This document shows, in pieces, positions 1 to 8,922 of a stretch of 64,000 nt of DNA. This DNA comes from Vibrio algarum (lineage in GTDB: Bacteria; Pseudomonadota; Gammaproteobacteria; Enterobacterales; Vibrionaceae), in contig NZ_JAQLOI010000001.1 in the NCBI RefSeq assembly GCF_028204155.1, forward strand, positions 2,542,001-2,606,000, written 5' to 3'. The position numbers and the translations under genes were made by a program. Position 1 is the stretch's first letter, and each line of letters opens with the position of its first letter. A model generated the notes under the pieces. The model was given only the letters and a program-made list of their open reading frames with translations, made no database searches and was not told the origin of the DNA.

Positions 1-17
1 ACCTTATTAAGTTGCAT
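1..17 (-). CDS. pal: Pal lipoprotein, N-terminal start only (truncated by window edge)
   Basis: Only the first five codons and part of the sixth are inside the window (reads M-Q-L-N-K). An AAGGAAAA ribosome binding site lies upstream at the right distance. In the Tol-Pal operons of Vibrio and enterobacteria pal directly follows tolB, and this start sits 34 bases after the tolB stop on the same strand. Pal is the peptidoglycan-associated outer-membrane lipoprotein that TolB binds. The call rests on position and the start peptide. Confidence 0.75.
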
Positions 18-51
18 CTTATATTTTCCTTTCTTTGTCAAAACTTAGTTG

Positions 52-1404
52 CTACAAAAACGGTGACCAGGCGGGAGCTCTAACACGCCCATTTGTTGCC
101 GGTAATCTAGCCTTAAATCGACCATCTATAGAAACCATAGAGAGCACATTTTTCTTTCTATAAATAGAGCTATAAATGACCATACTACCATTTGGGGCAA
201 TGCTTGGAGATTCGTCCAAGAGTGTATTAGTTAACACTTGAACGGCTCCTGTCTCCAGATCTTGTTTTGCCAAATTGAAACCTGAGTTAGATCGATTCAC
301 CATAATCAGGAATCGTCCATCAGGAGTAATTTGTCCACTCAAATTCTGGCTACCCTGCCAGGTTAAACGGTTGGTCGAACCGTCTACCAAATTTACTCGA
401 TATATCTGAGGTTTACCACCCCGATCTGACGTAAATATCAACGATTGTCCATCAGGATACCAGTACGGTTCTGTATTATTTGATCTACCCCGCGTTATTT
501 GTCTTAACTTACGCGTCGCGAGATCAAGCGTATATACCTGAAGACTACCGGTTTTGGACAGAACAATTGATAAGGTTTTTCCATCAGGAGAAAAACGTGG
601 AGCACCATTATGGCGAGGAAATGATGTGAGTTTTTCCCTTTTACCCGTATAGATATCCATCAAGAAGATTTCTGCTTGGTTATTTTGGAAACTAACGTAT
701 GCAAGTTGTCGACCATCCGGTGACCAAGTTGGCGACATTAGTGGCTGTTTAGACCGTAAAACTAAGCGTTCGTTGAAACCGTCATAATCTGCGATTCTTA
801 ATTGATACTGATACTGATCTTTCTCATTTATAACTACGTATGCAATGCGGGTAACAAACGCACCTTTCTCACCGGTTAATTGTTCGTAAACGAGATCAGA
901 AATACGATGAGCATATTCTCTTAAACGTTCGCCTGGTACTGTCGCTCGCTTATTAAATAAAATATGATCCTTGGAAAGAACGAGCTCTCCTTGAGTGTTA
1001 AGGGTTTTGCTCTGCCCTTTCGTCAACTGACCACGAATAACATCAACAAGTTGATACCGAACTACATAGCTGCCGTTAGCGTCTTGAGTAATGGTACCCG
1101 TAAGTAGTGAATCAACCCCCAAATTCGTCCATTCTTCAAATTTTATATCGTTATCTTCGTAAGGGGTCTGCGGCATTTTGTTTACAGGCACTGGGCTAAA
1201 TTTTCCGCTTCGCTGTAAATCTGACGCAATCACTTTCGATACATCATGAGGAAGTTCCGATGTACCTTCCCACTTAAAAGGTACGATGCCAATTGGTCGG
1301 GCCGAATCAATACCTTCTGTAATTACCAATTCTAATGCCGCGTTGGCTATGTTGCCCAAGCTTGCGGTTAATATCAGTAATCCTGTAATAAGTTTTTTAA
1401 TCAA
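52..1404 (-). CDS. tolB: TolB, periplasmic beta-propeller of the Tol-Pal system
   Basis: 450 residues, the usual TolB length. A signal peptide (MIKKLITGLLILTASLGNIA, cleavage near residue 22) is followed by the mixed alpha/beta N-terminal domain and then a six-bladed propeller visible as repeated 'SPDG' or 'YPDG' motifs (for example SPTWSPDGRQLAYVS and APRFSPDGKTLSIV). TolB works in the periplasm, binding Pal through the propeller and TolA through its N-terminus, during outer-membrane constriction at division. It lies 18 bases after tolA and just before pal, the standard operon order. No anomaly seen. Confidence 0.97.
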   Translation of the reverse strand: MIKKLITGLLILTASLGNIANAALELVITEGIDSARPIGIVPFKWEGTSELPHDVSKVIASDLQRSGKFSPVPVNKMPQTPYEDNDIKFEEWTNLGVDSLLTGTITQDANGSYVVRYQLVDVIRGQLTKGQSKTLNTQGELVLSKDHILFNKRATVPGERLREYAHRISDLVYEQLTGEKGAFVTRIAYVVINEKDQYQYQLRIADYDGFNERLVLRSKQPLMSPTWSPDGRQLAYVSFQNNQAEIFLMDIYTGKREKLTSFPRHNGAPRFSPDGKTLSIVLSKTGSLQVYTLDLATRKLRQITRGRSNNTEPYWYPDGQSLIFTSDRGGKPQIYRVNLVDGSTNRLTWQGSQNLSGQITPDGRFLIMVNRSNSGFNLAKQDLETGAVQVLTNTLLDESPSIAPNGSMVIYSSIYRKKNVLSMVSIDGRFKARLPATNGRVRAPAWSPFL

Positions 1405-1422
1405 AATACATCCCTTTTCTTA

Positions 1423-2519
1423 CTACTCTGGAGCTACGGTTAAGTTAATATTACGGAGTTGACTCGCCACATCTTTATCTGTCGGCAGTGGAAACGTACC
1501 TACTTGCGTGACAGCACTTTTGGTTGCGGCGCATAAACGAGTATCACCATTCAGAACATTCACACTACTCAAAATAGCACTATTGCCCGTTGGAATGAGC
1601 TTTAAGTTGACCCTACAAGACTTTCCCCTGTAAGAGTCCTCCATTAACAATTTATTTTGAATAAGTTGCTTATATATCGCAGCGTACCTATTAGTTTCAG
1701 TCGTTACGAACTGTTGTTTTGCCGAGCTATTTTGTGCAGCTTCTTCTTCTAGGCCTGCAAATATATCGCCTAGAGCAGCTTCACGTTCTTTACGCTCTCT
1801 TTCCAACTGCTTTAGTTTTTCCTGTTCTTTTTCTGCTTTTAATTTCGCTTCTGCTGCTGCTTTCTCATTTGCAACGCGTTCTTGCTCCGCTTTTTCAGCT
1901 CGCTCATTTTCTAATCGCGCTTTTTCTTTCGCTTCATCCGCTGCCTTTTCACGGCTCAAACGTTCAGCTTCAGCAGCGGCAATCGCGGCCTCTTTTGCTA
2001 CTCGTTCTTGTTCTGCTTTTTTTACTTGCTCTTGTTTCTTAACACGTTCTGCTTCTGCGTTAGCTGCGAGCTCTTTTTGTTCGCGTACTTTTTCTTGTTC
2101 GACACGAACCTTTTCTTGTTCTTTACGTACGTTTTCTTGTTCTTTACGTACATTTTCTTGCTCTATTTTTTTCTTTTTTCTGCATCGCGTGCCGCTTTAT
2201 CCGCTTTAGCTCTGTCTTCTTTTAACTTACGAATTCGGGCTTCTTCAGTTTTACGGTTTTTTTCCAACTGCTCACTCTGCTTACGCAGTTTATCTAAACG
2301 CTCTTGCTCTGTTTTCGCAGCGGATTTACGTTGTTCTCTTATCTCTCTGGCCTGTTTCTGCACAAGCGCAGGATCAATCACGACAGCCTGAACCATATTC
2401 CCTGTCGGCTTTGGTTTAGACATATTAAAATCCGTCCCCCAAAGCAATGCTGCAACCAACAACAAATGAAGGGTAACGGAGATGACGATTGCTGATGTTA
2501 AATTCTTGTTATTTTTCAT
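1423..2519 (-). CDS. tolA: TolA, inner-membrane energy-transducing protein (apparent -1 frameshift)
   Basis: The gene is in two frames. The first (2519 to 2163) encodes a short cytoplasmic start, one membrane helix (about residues 11-29) and the beginning of the charged helical domain II. The second (down to 1423) carries the rest of the Lys/Glu/Ala-rich coiled coil and the C-terminal domain III (ending near 'TVAPE'). The break is at an A7 run (plus-strand T7 at 2166-2172), directly followed by TAG; eight A would rejoin the frames and give one ordinary TolA of about 365 residues. Between the parts is a short in-frame repeat of the type EQENVRK. TolA spans the periplasm, linking TolQR to TolB and Pal. 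A homopolymer under-call is the likely cause; the run is also a canonical A_AAA_AAA slippery heptamer in the correct register, so programmed frameshifting is a less likely alternative. Confidence 0.9.
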
Positions 2520-2531
2520 CTACAGCTAATA

Positions 2532-2974
2532 CTATTCCTTTATGTCAGTCAAGAGCCCTACCTTTGGGACACCTGCCTGACTTAACTCATCCAATACTAA
2601 AACAATTTCCGCATACGGTGTTGCGGCATCGCCACCCACTGCTACGGGTGATGTAGGCGATATAGATAACTCTGCTTTTACCCGTACGATAACATCTTGT
2701 AACGACAAACCGCGCTGTACGTCTTCATTGTTAACACTTAGGCCAAGGTTACCGTCAGCATCTATCTCTACAATGATGAAACTTGCGTCGGAGTCACCGG
2801 CAATATCAGAAGCAGGTTTCGCAGTAGAAGCTTGCGGTAGCTCCACATCAACGCCCTGAGTAATAAAGGGAGAGGTCACCATAAAAATGATCAAAAGTAC
2901 CAACATAACGTCAATGTAAGGAACAACATTGATCTCTGCGGTTAGCTTCCTTTTTTAGGTTGATAACCTGCCAT
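2532..2974 (-). CDS. tolR: TolR, stator subunit of the Tol motor (apparent -1 frameshift near the start)
   Basis: An ATG at 2974 begins M-A-G-Y-Q-P-K-K, the normal TolR start, but after ten codons the frame meets TAA. Adding one A to the A6 run (plus-strand T6 at 2951-2956) continues as R-K-L-T-A-E-I-N-V-V-P-Y-I-D-V-M and into the long frame, giving about 147 residues, the usual TolR length. The membrane helix carries the proton-channel Asp in VPYIDVMLVLLIIFMV. TolR forms the proton-driven stator with TolQ and energises TolA. It starts 2 bases after the tolQ stop. A sequencing error is more likely than a mutation. Confidence 0.92.
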
Positions 2975-2976
2975 GA

Positions 2977-3660
2977 TTATTCCTTGTCACTCATTGCTTG
3001 GCGGTGGAGAATACTGTGGAACTCTTCTGAAAAAGTAGCATATGAATGTTCTAATTTAGACACCTTATTGCTTAAGCTGTTGTAGGCCATTACCGCAGGA
3101 ATCGCAGCGAATAGACCCATCGCTGTTGCAACCAAAGCTTCAGCGATACCCGGCGCTACCATCGCAAGTGTTGCTTGCTTTACCTGACCCAAAGCAATAA
3201 AGGCATGCATGATGCCCCATACCGTACCAAACAAACCAATATATGGGCTGATAGAACCCACTGTCGCCAAAAATGGCAAGCTTGTTTCAAGTGATTCAAC
3301 TTCACGAGAAACCGTCACACGCATCGCTCGACCGGTGCCATCCATCACTGATTCACTTGAAGAACCATAAGTTCTTCTTAAACGAGCAAATTCGGTAAAA
3401 CCTGAATAAAAAATCTCTCGGCTACCGGATAAGTCATCCTTCTTTACCTTCACTTCTTGGTAAAGCTTAGATAAATCTTGGGTAGACCAAAATTTATCTT
3501 CAAATTCAGTCGCGTCTTTTGCTGCAGCTCTCAATGCCTTGCTGCGTTGAATAATCATTGCCCAAGAAGCAATAGACATACCTAATAAAATCAACATCAC
3601 AACCTTAACGAGTAAGCTTGCCTGTAAAAATAGATCTAAGATTGAAAGTTCAGCGTTCAC
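2977..3660 (-). CDS. tolQ: TolQ, proton-channel subunit of the Tol motor
   Basis: 227 residues with three membrane helices: one near the N-terminus (about 15-37) and two close together in the second half (about 135-200, in PFLATVGSISPYIGLFGTVW and GIAEALVATAMGLFAAIPAV). The conserved GLFGTVWG and ATAMGLFAAIPA motifs are those of the TolQ/ExbB/MotA family. TolQ and TolR form the inner-membrane proton-driven complex that energises TolA. The gene starts 1 base after the ybgC stop and is followed 2 bases later by tolR, so translation is probably coupled. Confidence 0.97.
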   Translation of the reverse strand: MNAELSILDLFLQASLLVKVVMLILLGMSIASWAMIIQRSKALRAAAKDATEFEDKFWSTQDLSKLYQEVKVKKDDLSGSREIFYSGFTEFARLRRTYGSSSESVMDGTGRAMRVTVSREVESLETSLPFLATVGSISPYIGLFGTVWGIMHAFIALGQVKQATLAMVAPGIAEALVATAMGLFAAIPAVMAYNSLSNKVSKLEHSYATFSEEFHSILHRQAMSDKE

Positions 3661-3661
3661 T

Positions 3662-4072
3662 CTAATTCAACTCCGCAATTAATGAGCTTGGAATAGCTTG
3701 AGGTTTCATTTTTTGACTGTTAACGCATGCTACCTTAACCAAGGCTTTACACAATGCGCGCCCTTCAAGATTGACGATTTCCTGACAAAACACTATTGAC
3801 GCTTTTTTCAATTCAGACACCGTTGTAACAACCGTTAATTGGTCATCCAACCGAGCACCTTGTAAAAAATCGATATCAATATGGCGAACAACAAAGCCGA
3901 TATTTTCCTCTAACAGCACCTGTTGAGAGACACCAATATGCCGGAGGAGTTCCGTTCTTGCTCTTTCGAAAAACTTCAGATAGTTGGAATGGTAAACCAC
4001 ACCACCGGCATCAGTATCTTCGTAATAAATAGTAACGGGCCACTTGAATGGAGAAGTTGTCACGTTTTGCAC
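3662..4072 (-). CDS. ybgC: YbgC, acyl-CoA thioesterase of the Tol-Pal operon
   Basis: 136 residues, single hot-dog fold. The signature YYEDTDAGGVVYHSNYLKFF near the N-terminus contains the catalytic Asp (D of TDAGG) typical of 4-hydroxybenzoyl-CoA-type thioesterases. E. coli YbgC hydrolyses short acyl-CoA and associates with phospholipid enzymes; the reason for its place in tol operons is not settled. It is the first gene of this transcription unit, with about 90 bases of AT-rich putative promoter between it and the terminator of the cyd operon. Confidence 0.95.
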   Translation of the reverse strand: MQNVTTSPFKWPVTIYYEDTDAGGVVYHSNYLKFFERARTELLRHIGVSQQVLLEENIGFVVRHIDIDFLQGARLDDQLTVVTTVSELKKASIVFCQEIVNLEGRALCKALVKVACVNSQKMKPQAIPSSLIAELN

Positions 4073-4166
4073 AACCTATTGCTAGTAATAATTAAATTAA
4101 TTACTAACTATACCCTATCATTATCGCAATAGTATTGGTCTCTCGTATTTTTTTACATAATTGCGG

Positions 4167-4203
4167 AAAAAATGACGCTATCCGCAAAGAACAGCGTCAT
4201 TTT
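4167..4203 (-). terminator. Rho-independent terminator of the cyd operon
   Basis: Perfect 11-bp stem AAAATGACGCT (4169-4179) pairing with AGCGTCATTTT (4193-4203), loop of 13 bases. Read on the minus strand, the stem is followed by a T run. It lies 10 bases after the ybgE stop and before the ybgC promoter region, separating the cyd and tol units. Confidence 0.85.
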
Positions 4204-4212
4204 GGATATAAA

Positions 4213-4518
4213 TCAAACGAATAGATAGGCAACGGTTAGGTATAAAAGAATGGTTAATGAAATATAAGGAGAGAATAGGACTCTCCATACTACAAACATA
4301 GGGGTAAAACCTACGCCAAATATCACACCTGAGCAGATAGCCCATAGAAACAAGGGGCCAATAATTGAATTAAAACCACCAATCGCATTGCTATATAGCG
4401 TTGGTTCCCACATTAACAATCCAGCGTGGCCGATTGCCAAAATGAAAGATAAAGCCCTGAATAGGGCCTTATCTATCGGGCGATGTAAATTGGCTATCTG
4501 AACAGCCAATTTACTCAC
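4213..4518 (-). CDS. ybgE: YbgE, small membrane protein of the cyd operon
   Basis: 101 residues with three predicted membrane helices (about 18-38, 48-70 and 74-100). The start codon is GTG, overlapping the 3' end of cydX by 8 bases, so translation is probably coupled. Its position after cydAB-cydX and its length match the cyd operon protein YbgE. The molecular role of the family is not established; it is thought to associate with cytochrome bd. Last gene of the operon, followed by a clear terminator. Confidence 0.93.
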   Translation of the reverse strand: MSKLAVQIANLHRPIDKALFRALSFILAIGHAGLLMWEPTLYSNAIGGFNSIIGPLFLWAICSGVIFGVGFTPMFVVWRVLFSPYISLTILLYLTVAYLFV

Positions 4519-4618
4519 TATCTTTATCCATCATTTCTGAATGTTCTAACCAAAGCGCATTAATAATGCCAAAAGCACAGGCAAGTAGAACACCTAAAAT
4601 CCAAGCGAAATACCACAT
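4511..4618 (-). CDS. cydX: CydX, small subunit of cytochrome bd oxidase
   Basis: A 35-residue protein beginning MWYFAWILGVLLACAFGI and ending with a charged tail (E-H-S-E-M-M-D-K-D-S-E). The MWYFAW start followed by one membrane helix and a conserved acidic turn after 'NALWLE' is diagnostic of CydX, which is needed for stable active cytochrome bd-I. AAGGAG sits upstream of the ATG. It lies 12 bases after the cydB stop and overlaps ybgE. Confidence 0.95.
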   Translation of the reverse strand: MWYFAWILGVLLACAFGIINALWLEHSEMMDKDSE

Positions 4619-4630
4619 AATAACGGCTCC

Positions 4631-5767
4631 TTAATAAAGTGAATTTTTGTTTTCTTCGATGAACTTGTCATCAAGACGACCATACATTTTGTAGTAAGAC
4701 CAAGCGGTATAACTCAAAATAATAGGTACAAAAATAGCGGCTACGACCGTCATTATCTGAAGTGTTAACTCACTTGATGTTGAATCCCACATCGTAAGGC
4801 TATGATTGGGCTCTAAGCTAGAAGGCATAACAATCGGGAACATGCTAAACCCGGCGGTCAGAATAATCCCAGCAGAGGTTAAGCTAGAAGCCAAGAAAGC
4901 AAGGCCTCCACTGTTGATGCGTGTAGCTAAAATAACCACAAGTGGCATAACCGTACCAAGTATAGGCGCAGCCCACATTAATGGATATTCAGCATAGTTT
5001 GCCATCCAAGCACCCGCTTCACGAACCACTTCTTTGTTCAGTGGGTTTGACGCAGCAAGCGTATCAAGCTGACCTTTTATCACGTAACCATCAATCGATT
5101 GTATCCACAAACCAGCGACTACAAATAGAATTGTAATAACAAGCGCACCAATTTGAGTAAGATTACGGGCCCGTTCTCTCACTCCGGCAGTGGTTTTCAT
5201 TTGTAACCAAGTCGTCCCCATCACCACAAACATGGCAACGCTAATTAAGCCACACAGCAGAGCAAATGGATTAAGCAACCCAAAAAATGAACCGTGATAC
5301 GTTGGCATCATGAAATCGCTTAACGTAAATGGCACACCTTGTAACAAGTTACCAAACGCTACACCAAAAATTAGCGAAGGCACAAAGCCACTGATACTGA
5401 TTGCAATGTCCCAATTTTTCTTCCATTTTGGAGAGTCAATCTTGGAACGATAGTCAAGACCAATTGGACGCAACCATAAACCTGCCAATGTTAATATCAT
5501 GGCAAAATAGAAACCTGAAAACGAAACCGCATATACCGTTGGCCATGCCGCAAATAGTGCACCACCAGCAGTAATTAACCAAACTTGGTTTCCATCCCAA
5601 TGCGGGGCGATAGAGTTAATCATCACTCTACGTTCGTTATCCGTTTTTCCGATAACAGGTACTAGAGCACAAACACCTAAATCGAACCCATCGGCAATAG
5701 CAAAACCAATTAGCAGTACGCCTACTAGTACCCACCAAATCAATCGTAATGCTTCATAATCAAACAT
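4631..5767 (-). CDS. cydB: Cytochrome bd ubiquinol oxidase subunit II
   Basis: 378 residues, nine membrane helices expected, beginning MFDYEALRLIWWVLVGVLLI. The GFAIADGFDLGVCALVPVIG motif early and the APHWDGNQVWLITAGGALFAAWP region are hallmarks of CydB. With CydA and CydX it forms the high-affinity quinol oxidase that reduces oxygen to water at low oxygen tension and also protects against nitric oxide and peroxide. It follows cydA after 14 bases in the same unit. Confidence 0.97.
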   Translation of the reverse strand: MFDYEALRLIWWVLVGVLLIGFAIADGFDLGVCALVPVIGKTDNERRVMINSIAPHWDGNQVWLITAGGALFAAWPTVYAVSFSGFYFAMILTLAGLWLRPIGLDYRSKIDSPKWKKNWDIAISISGFVPSLIFGVAFGNLLQGVPFTLSDFMMPTYHGSFFGLLNPFALLCGLISVAMFVVMGTTWLQMKTTAGVRERARNLTQIGALVITILFVVAGLWIQSIDGYVIKGQLDTLAASNPLNKEVVREAGAWMANYAEYPLMWAAPILGTVMPLVVILATRINSGGLAFLASSLTSAGIILTAGFSMFPIVMPSSLEPNHSLTMWDSTSSELTLQIMTVVAAIFVPIILSYTAWSYYKMYGRLDDKFIEENKNSLY

Positions 5768-5781
5768 TATTTACTCTCCCT

Positions 5782-7368
5782 TTACGCTTCTACTTGGCGG
5801 TTGACTTTGTCTTGAGCAGAGTCGCCGTTTTGTTCAAAGTGGTAACGACCTGTTTTCAAGCTACTTGGGCCTTTACGTGCGAACGTCACCATGAGATAGA
5901 CTTCTACAATAAGGAATACTGTATAGAGCGCGAGTATTGCAAATAGCGATGCCCATAATTGTCCCATTGTCAGAGCAGACACAGCCACGTCGACAGGTAA
6001 AATTTCACCTACTGCCCATGGTTGACGGCCATACTCCGCAACAAACCAACCCATTTCTATCGCTATCCACGGTAGTGGTATACCAAACAGAGCCGCTTTT
6101 AAAACCCACTGTTTTTGATTAATTTTCTGGCGGCAGGTTTGAACAAATGCAGCACCAAAAATGAACAGCATTATAAACCCACAAGCAACCATGATTCGGA
6201 AAGACCAGAACAGCGGCCAAACCGTAGGAATGGAATCATCTGTCGCTGCTTTGATTTGCTCTTCAGTAGCGTCGGTGACATTGTCGGTATACCGTTTCAG
6301 CAACAATCCGTAACCAAGGTCGTCTTTAAGTTCGTCAAAGGCATCCAAGTTTTCTTGAGACTTATCACCAGCGCGTAACTTTTCGAGCAGATCATAGGCT
6401 TGCATACCACTACGAATTCGTTCTTCGTGCTCAATTTTCAGATCCGATATTCCGGTCACTTCAGTATCAAAGGAACGCGTAGCGATAATCCCCATGACAT
6501 AAGGGATCTTAATCGCAAAATCAGTTTGCTGAGTCTCTTGATTTGGCAATCCAAACAAAGTGAATGCTGCGGGCGCTTCTTCGGTATGCCATTCGGCTTC
6601 AATAGCGGCCAGTTTCACTCTCTGTACGTCCCCAAGTTCATAGCCTGACTCATCACCTAAAATAATCACAGACAAAATTGAGGCCATACCGAACGAAGCG
6701 GCAATGGCAAATGAACGGCGAGCGAAAGCAACATCTCGACCTTTCAACAAGTAATATGAACTAATACCAAGTACGAACATAGCACCTGTGGTATAGCCTG
6801 ATGCGACGGTGTGAACAAACTTAACTTGTGCAACTGGGTTGAGAACCAATTCAGCAAAGCTCACCATTTCCATACGCATCGATTCAAAGTTGAACTCAGA
6901 ACCAACTGGATTTTGCATCCAACCGTTAGCAACTAAGATCCAAAGCGCAGAGAAGTTAGAACCTAAAGCAACTAACCAAGTTACCGTTAAGTGTTGGCGT
7001 TTAGATAAACGCTCCCAACCAAAGAAAAATAGCCCGACGAAGGTGGATTCTAAGAAAAATGCAACTAAGGCTTCAATGGCGAGTGGCGCACCAAATATGT
7101 CGCCTACATAATGAGAATAGTAGGACCAGTTGGTACCAAATTGGAATTCCATGGTAAGGCCAGTAGCCACACCAAGAGCGAAGTTTATACCGAATAACTT
7201 ACCCCAGAACTTTGTCATGTCCTTATAGATTTGTTTATCGGTCATTACATATAGAGACTCCATTATGGCGAGTAAGAAAGCCATACCTAAAGTCAATGGA
7301 ACAAAGAGGAAGTGATACATCGCTGTGAAGGCAAACTGCAACCGCGATAGATCAACTATGTCAATCAT
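5782..7368 (-). CDS. cydA: Cytochrome bd ubiquinol oxidase subunit I
   Basis: 528 residues. The heme b595 ligand His lies in the first helix (FAFTAMYHFLFVPLTLGM). The quinol-binding Q-loop shows K-L-A-A-I-E-A-E-W, containing the Lys and Glu needed for quinol oxidation, and the GRQPWAVGE motif occurs near the C-terminus. This is the heme-bearing catalytic subunit. It is the first gene of cydA-cydB-cydX-ybgE and is preceded by a 465-base region with two FNR-type palindromes, consistent with induction at low oxygen. In diazotrophs bd oxidases can also lower oxygen around nitrogenase, relevant here only if nif genes exist elsewhere. Confidence 0.98.
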   Translation of the reverse strand: MIDIVDLSRLQFAFTAMYHFLFVPLTLGMAFLLAIMESLYVMTDKQIYKDMTKFWGKLFGINFALGVATGLTMEFQFGTNWSYYSHYVGDIFGAPLAIEALVAFFLESTFVGLFFFGWERLSKRQHLTVTWLVALGSNFSALWILVANGWMQNPVGSEFNFESMRMEMVSFAELVLNPVAQVKFVHTVASGYTTGAMFVLGISSYYLLKGRDVAFARRSFAIAASFGMASILSVIILGDESGYELGDVQRVKLAAIEAEWHTEEAPAAFTLFGLPNQETQQTDFAIKIPYVMGIIATRSFDTEVTGISDLKIEHEERIRSGMQAYDLLEKLRAGDKSQENLDAFDELKDDLGYGLLLKRYTDNVTDATEEQIKAATDDSIPTVWPLFWSFRIMVACGFIMLFIFGAAFVQTCRQKINQKQWVLKAALFGIPLPWIAIEMGWFVAEYGRQPWAVGEILPVDVAVSALTMGQLWASLFAILALYTVFLIVEVYLMVTFARKGPSSLKTGRYHFEQNGDSAQDKVNRQVEA

Positions 7369-7586
7369 GTTAGCTCCTTTTGTGTCGGCTGAGTGACACT
7401 GATACTTTTTGCATCATGCACATGCACTTTTCTATTAATTAGCATAGCTCGATTAAAAAACGAGCCAAGTTGTTAATATATTGTGCATTTTAAGTTAGAA
7501 TTTTGTTAAGTAAGCTCTAATATAGCTAGGGCTAATATTAACGGGTAATGGCTTACGATACAAAATATTTCTGAATTGTCTTGGCT

Positions 7587-7600
7587 TTGATTTGAATCAA
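7587..7600. promoter_or_regulatory. FNR-type binding site upstream of cydA
   Basis: TTGATTTGAATCAA matches the FNR consensus TTGAT-N4-ATCAA at all ten defined positions. It is about 220 bases before the cydA start, inside the 465-base gap between cydA and the 3' end of ruvB. E. coli cydA is controlled by FNR and ArcA from a comparably distant promoter. Confidence 0.75.
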
Positions 7601-7630
7601 AAAGATCTACTGAATATCAATATACGAACC

Positions 7631-7654
7631 ATTAATTGACTTAGATCAATTAAT
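7631..7654. promoter_or_regulatory. Second FNR-like palindrome upstream of cydA
   Basis: The stretch contains TTGACTTAGATCAA at 7636-7649, one base off the FNR consensus, inside a longer symmetrical element whose arms ATTAATTGA and TCAATTAAT pair perfectly across a 6-base centre. It lies about 36 bases from the first FNR box. Tandem sites suggest layered oxygen control; the long symmetry could also bind another dimeric factor. Confidence 0.55.
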
Positions 7655-7833
7655 GGTTGTGTTTTAATGCTCTTATGTGAAGAAGAGGGAAGATTGATAT
7701 AAAAAATAGGAATAATACAAATAGGCATTAGATTTTAATTTATGTGACATATACCCCTTTATGAGTAGAAAAAGCCTATTATGGCAGTCGAACTTATAAA
7801 GTGTTGTAAACTGCCAGTATACTGATTGAATTG

Positions 7834-8844
7834 TTAATTACTTGTTTCGATGCCAAAGTGTAAATAAGCCCTTTCTGTCGCGATTCGACCTCTTGGGGTT
7901 CTTTGTAAATAACCTTGTTGGATAAGAAAAGGCTCCAGAACATCTTCTATGGTTTCTTTTTCTTCACCAATAGCGGCCGCTAAGTTATCTAAGCCTACAG
8001 GGCCTCCTGAAAACTTCTCCATGATGGCGAGCAAAAGCTTTCTGTCCATGTAGTCAAAACCTTTGTGGTCTACATCAAGCATATTTAATGCTTTATCCGC
8101 TACATCAGAGCAGATATGGCCATTGGCTTTCACTTCTGCATAATCTCTTACCCGTCGAAGAAGCCTGTTAGCAATACGAGGGGTTCCGCGCGCTCTTCTA
8201 GCGACCTCCAAAGCGCCCTCTTCTTCCATAGAAAGATTAAGGCAACTAGCACTACGTTGAACAATGAACTGTAAGTCAGGGATATTGTAATACTCCAACC
8301 TTTGAACGATACCAAATCGGTCTCTCAGAGGAGAAGTCAATGAGCCTGCTCTTGTCGTCGCACCGATAAGCGTGAAAGGAGGAAGGTCTATTTTAATCGA
8401 TCGCGCCGCAGGGCCTTCTCCTATCATGATGTCGAGTTGGTAATCTTCCATTGCTGGGTAGAGTATTTCTTCCACCATTGGGCTAAGACGATGGATTTCA
8501 TCAATAAAAAGAACATCGTTTTCTTCTAAATTGGTTAGAAGTGCAGCCAGATCACCGGCTTTTTCAAGTACCGGACCCGAAGTAGTACGAATATTTACTT
8601 CCATTTCATTCGCGACAATATTTGCTAATGTCGTTTTACCTAAACCCGGAGGGCCGAAGATTAATAGATGATCCAAAGGCTCATTACGCTGTTGTGCTGC
8701 TGTAATGAAGATTTCCATCTGATCACGTACGTGATCTTGCCCACGATAATCGGCAAGTTTTTTAGGCCGTATCGCACGGTCAATGACTTCTTCATCTTTA
8801 AAAACCGGACTATCCGGTGCTATCAAGCGATCAGCTTCGATCAT
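7834..8844 (-). CDS. ruvB: RuvB, Holliday-junction branch-migration ATPase
   Basis: 336 residues, the standard length. Walker A GPPGLGKTTLA and Walker B 'DEIH' are present, with the RuvB C-terminal winged helix ending near 'RGRIATERAYLHFG'. The hexameric AAA+ motor pumps DNA through the RuvA-held junction during recombination and repair. It follows ruvA after 78 bases on the same strand. Confidence 0.98.
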   Translation of the reverse strand: MIEADRLIAPDSPVFKDEEVIDRAIRPKKLADYRGQDHVRDQMEIFITAAQQRNEPLDHLLIFGPPGLGKTTLANIVANEMEVNIRTTSGPVLEKAGDLAALLTNLEENDVLFIDEIHRLSPMVEEILYPAMEDYQLDIMIGEGPAARSIKIDLPPFTLIGATTRAGSLTSPLRDRFGIVQRLEYYNIPDLQFIVQRSASCLNLSMEEEGALEVARRARGTPRIANRLLRRVRDYAEVKANGHICSDVADKALNMLDVDHKGFDYMDRKLLLAIMEKFSGGPVGLDNLAAAIGEEKETIEDVLEPFLIQQGYLQRTPRGRIATERAYLHFGIETSN

Positions 8845-8922
8845 CGATTATTCTCTTATTCATTCGGCTGTGGTCGCCACCACAACGAGGACTATAGTGA
8901 ACGTAGGTTCTAAGTATCTCAA

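Noticed and set aside
1719..2391. Leu/Phe-rich open frames on the plus strand
   Set aside because: They are the complement of the Lys/Glu/Ala-rich TolA coiled coil; no ribosome binding site or family.
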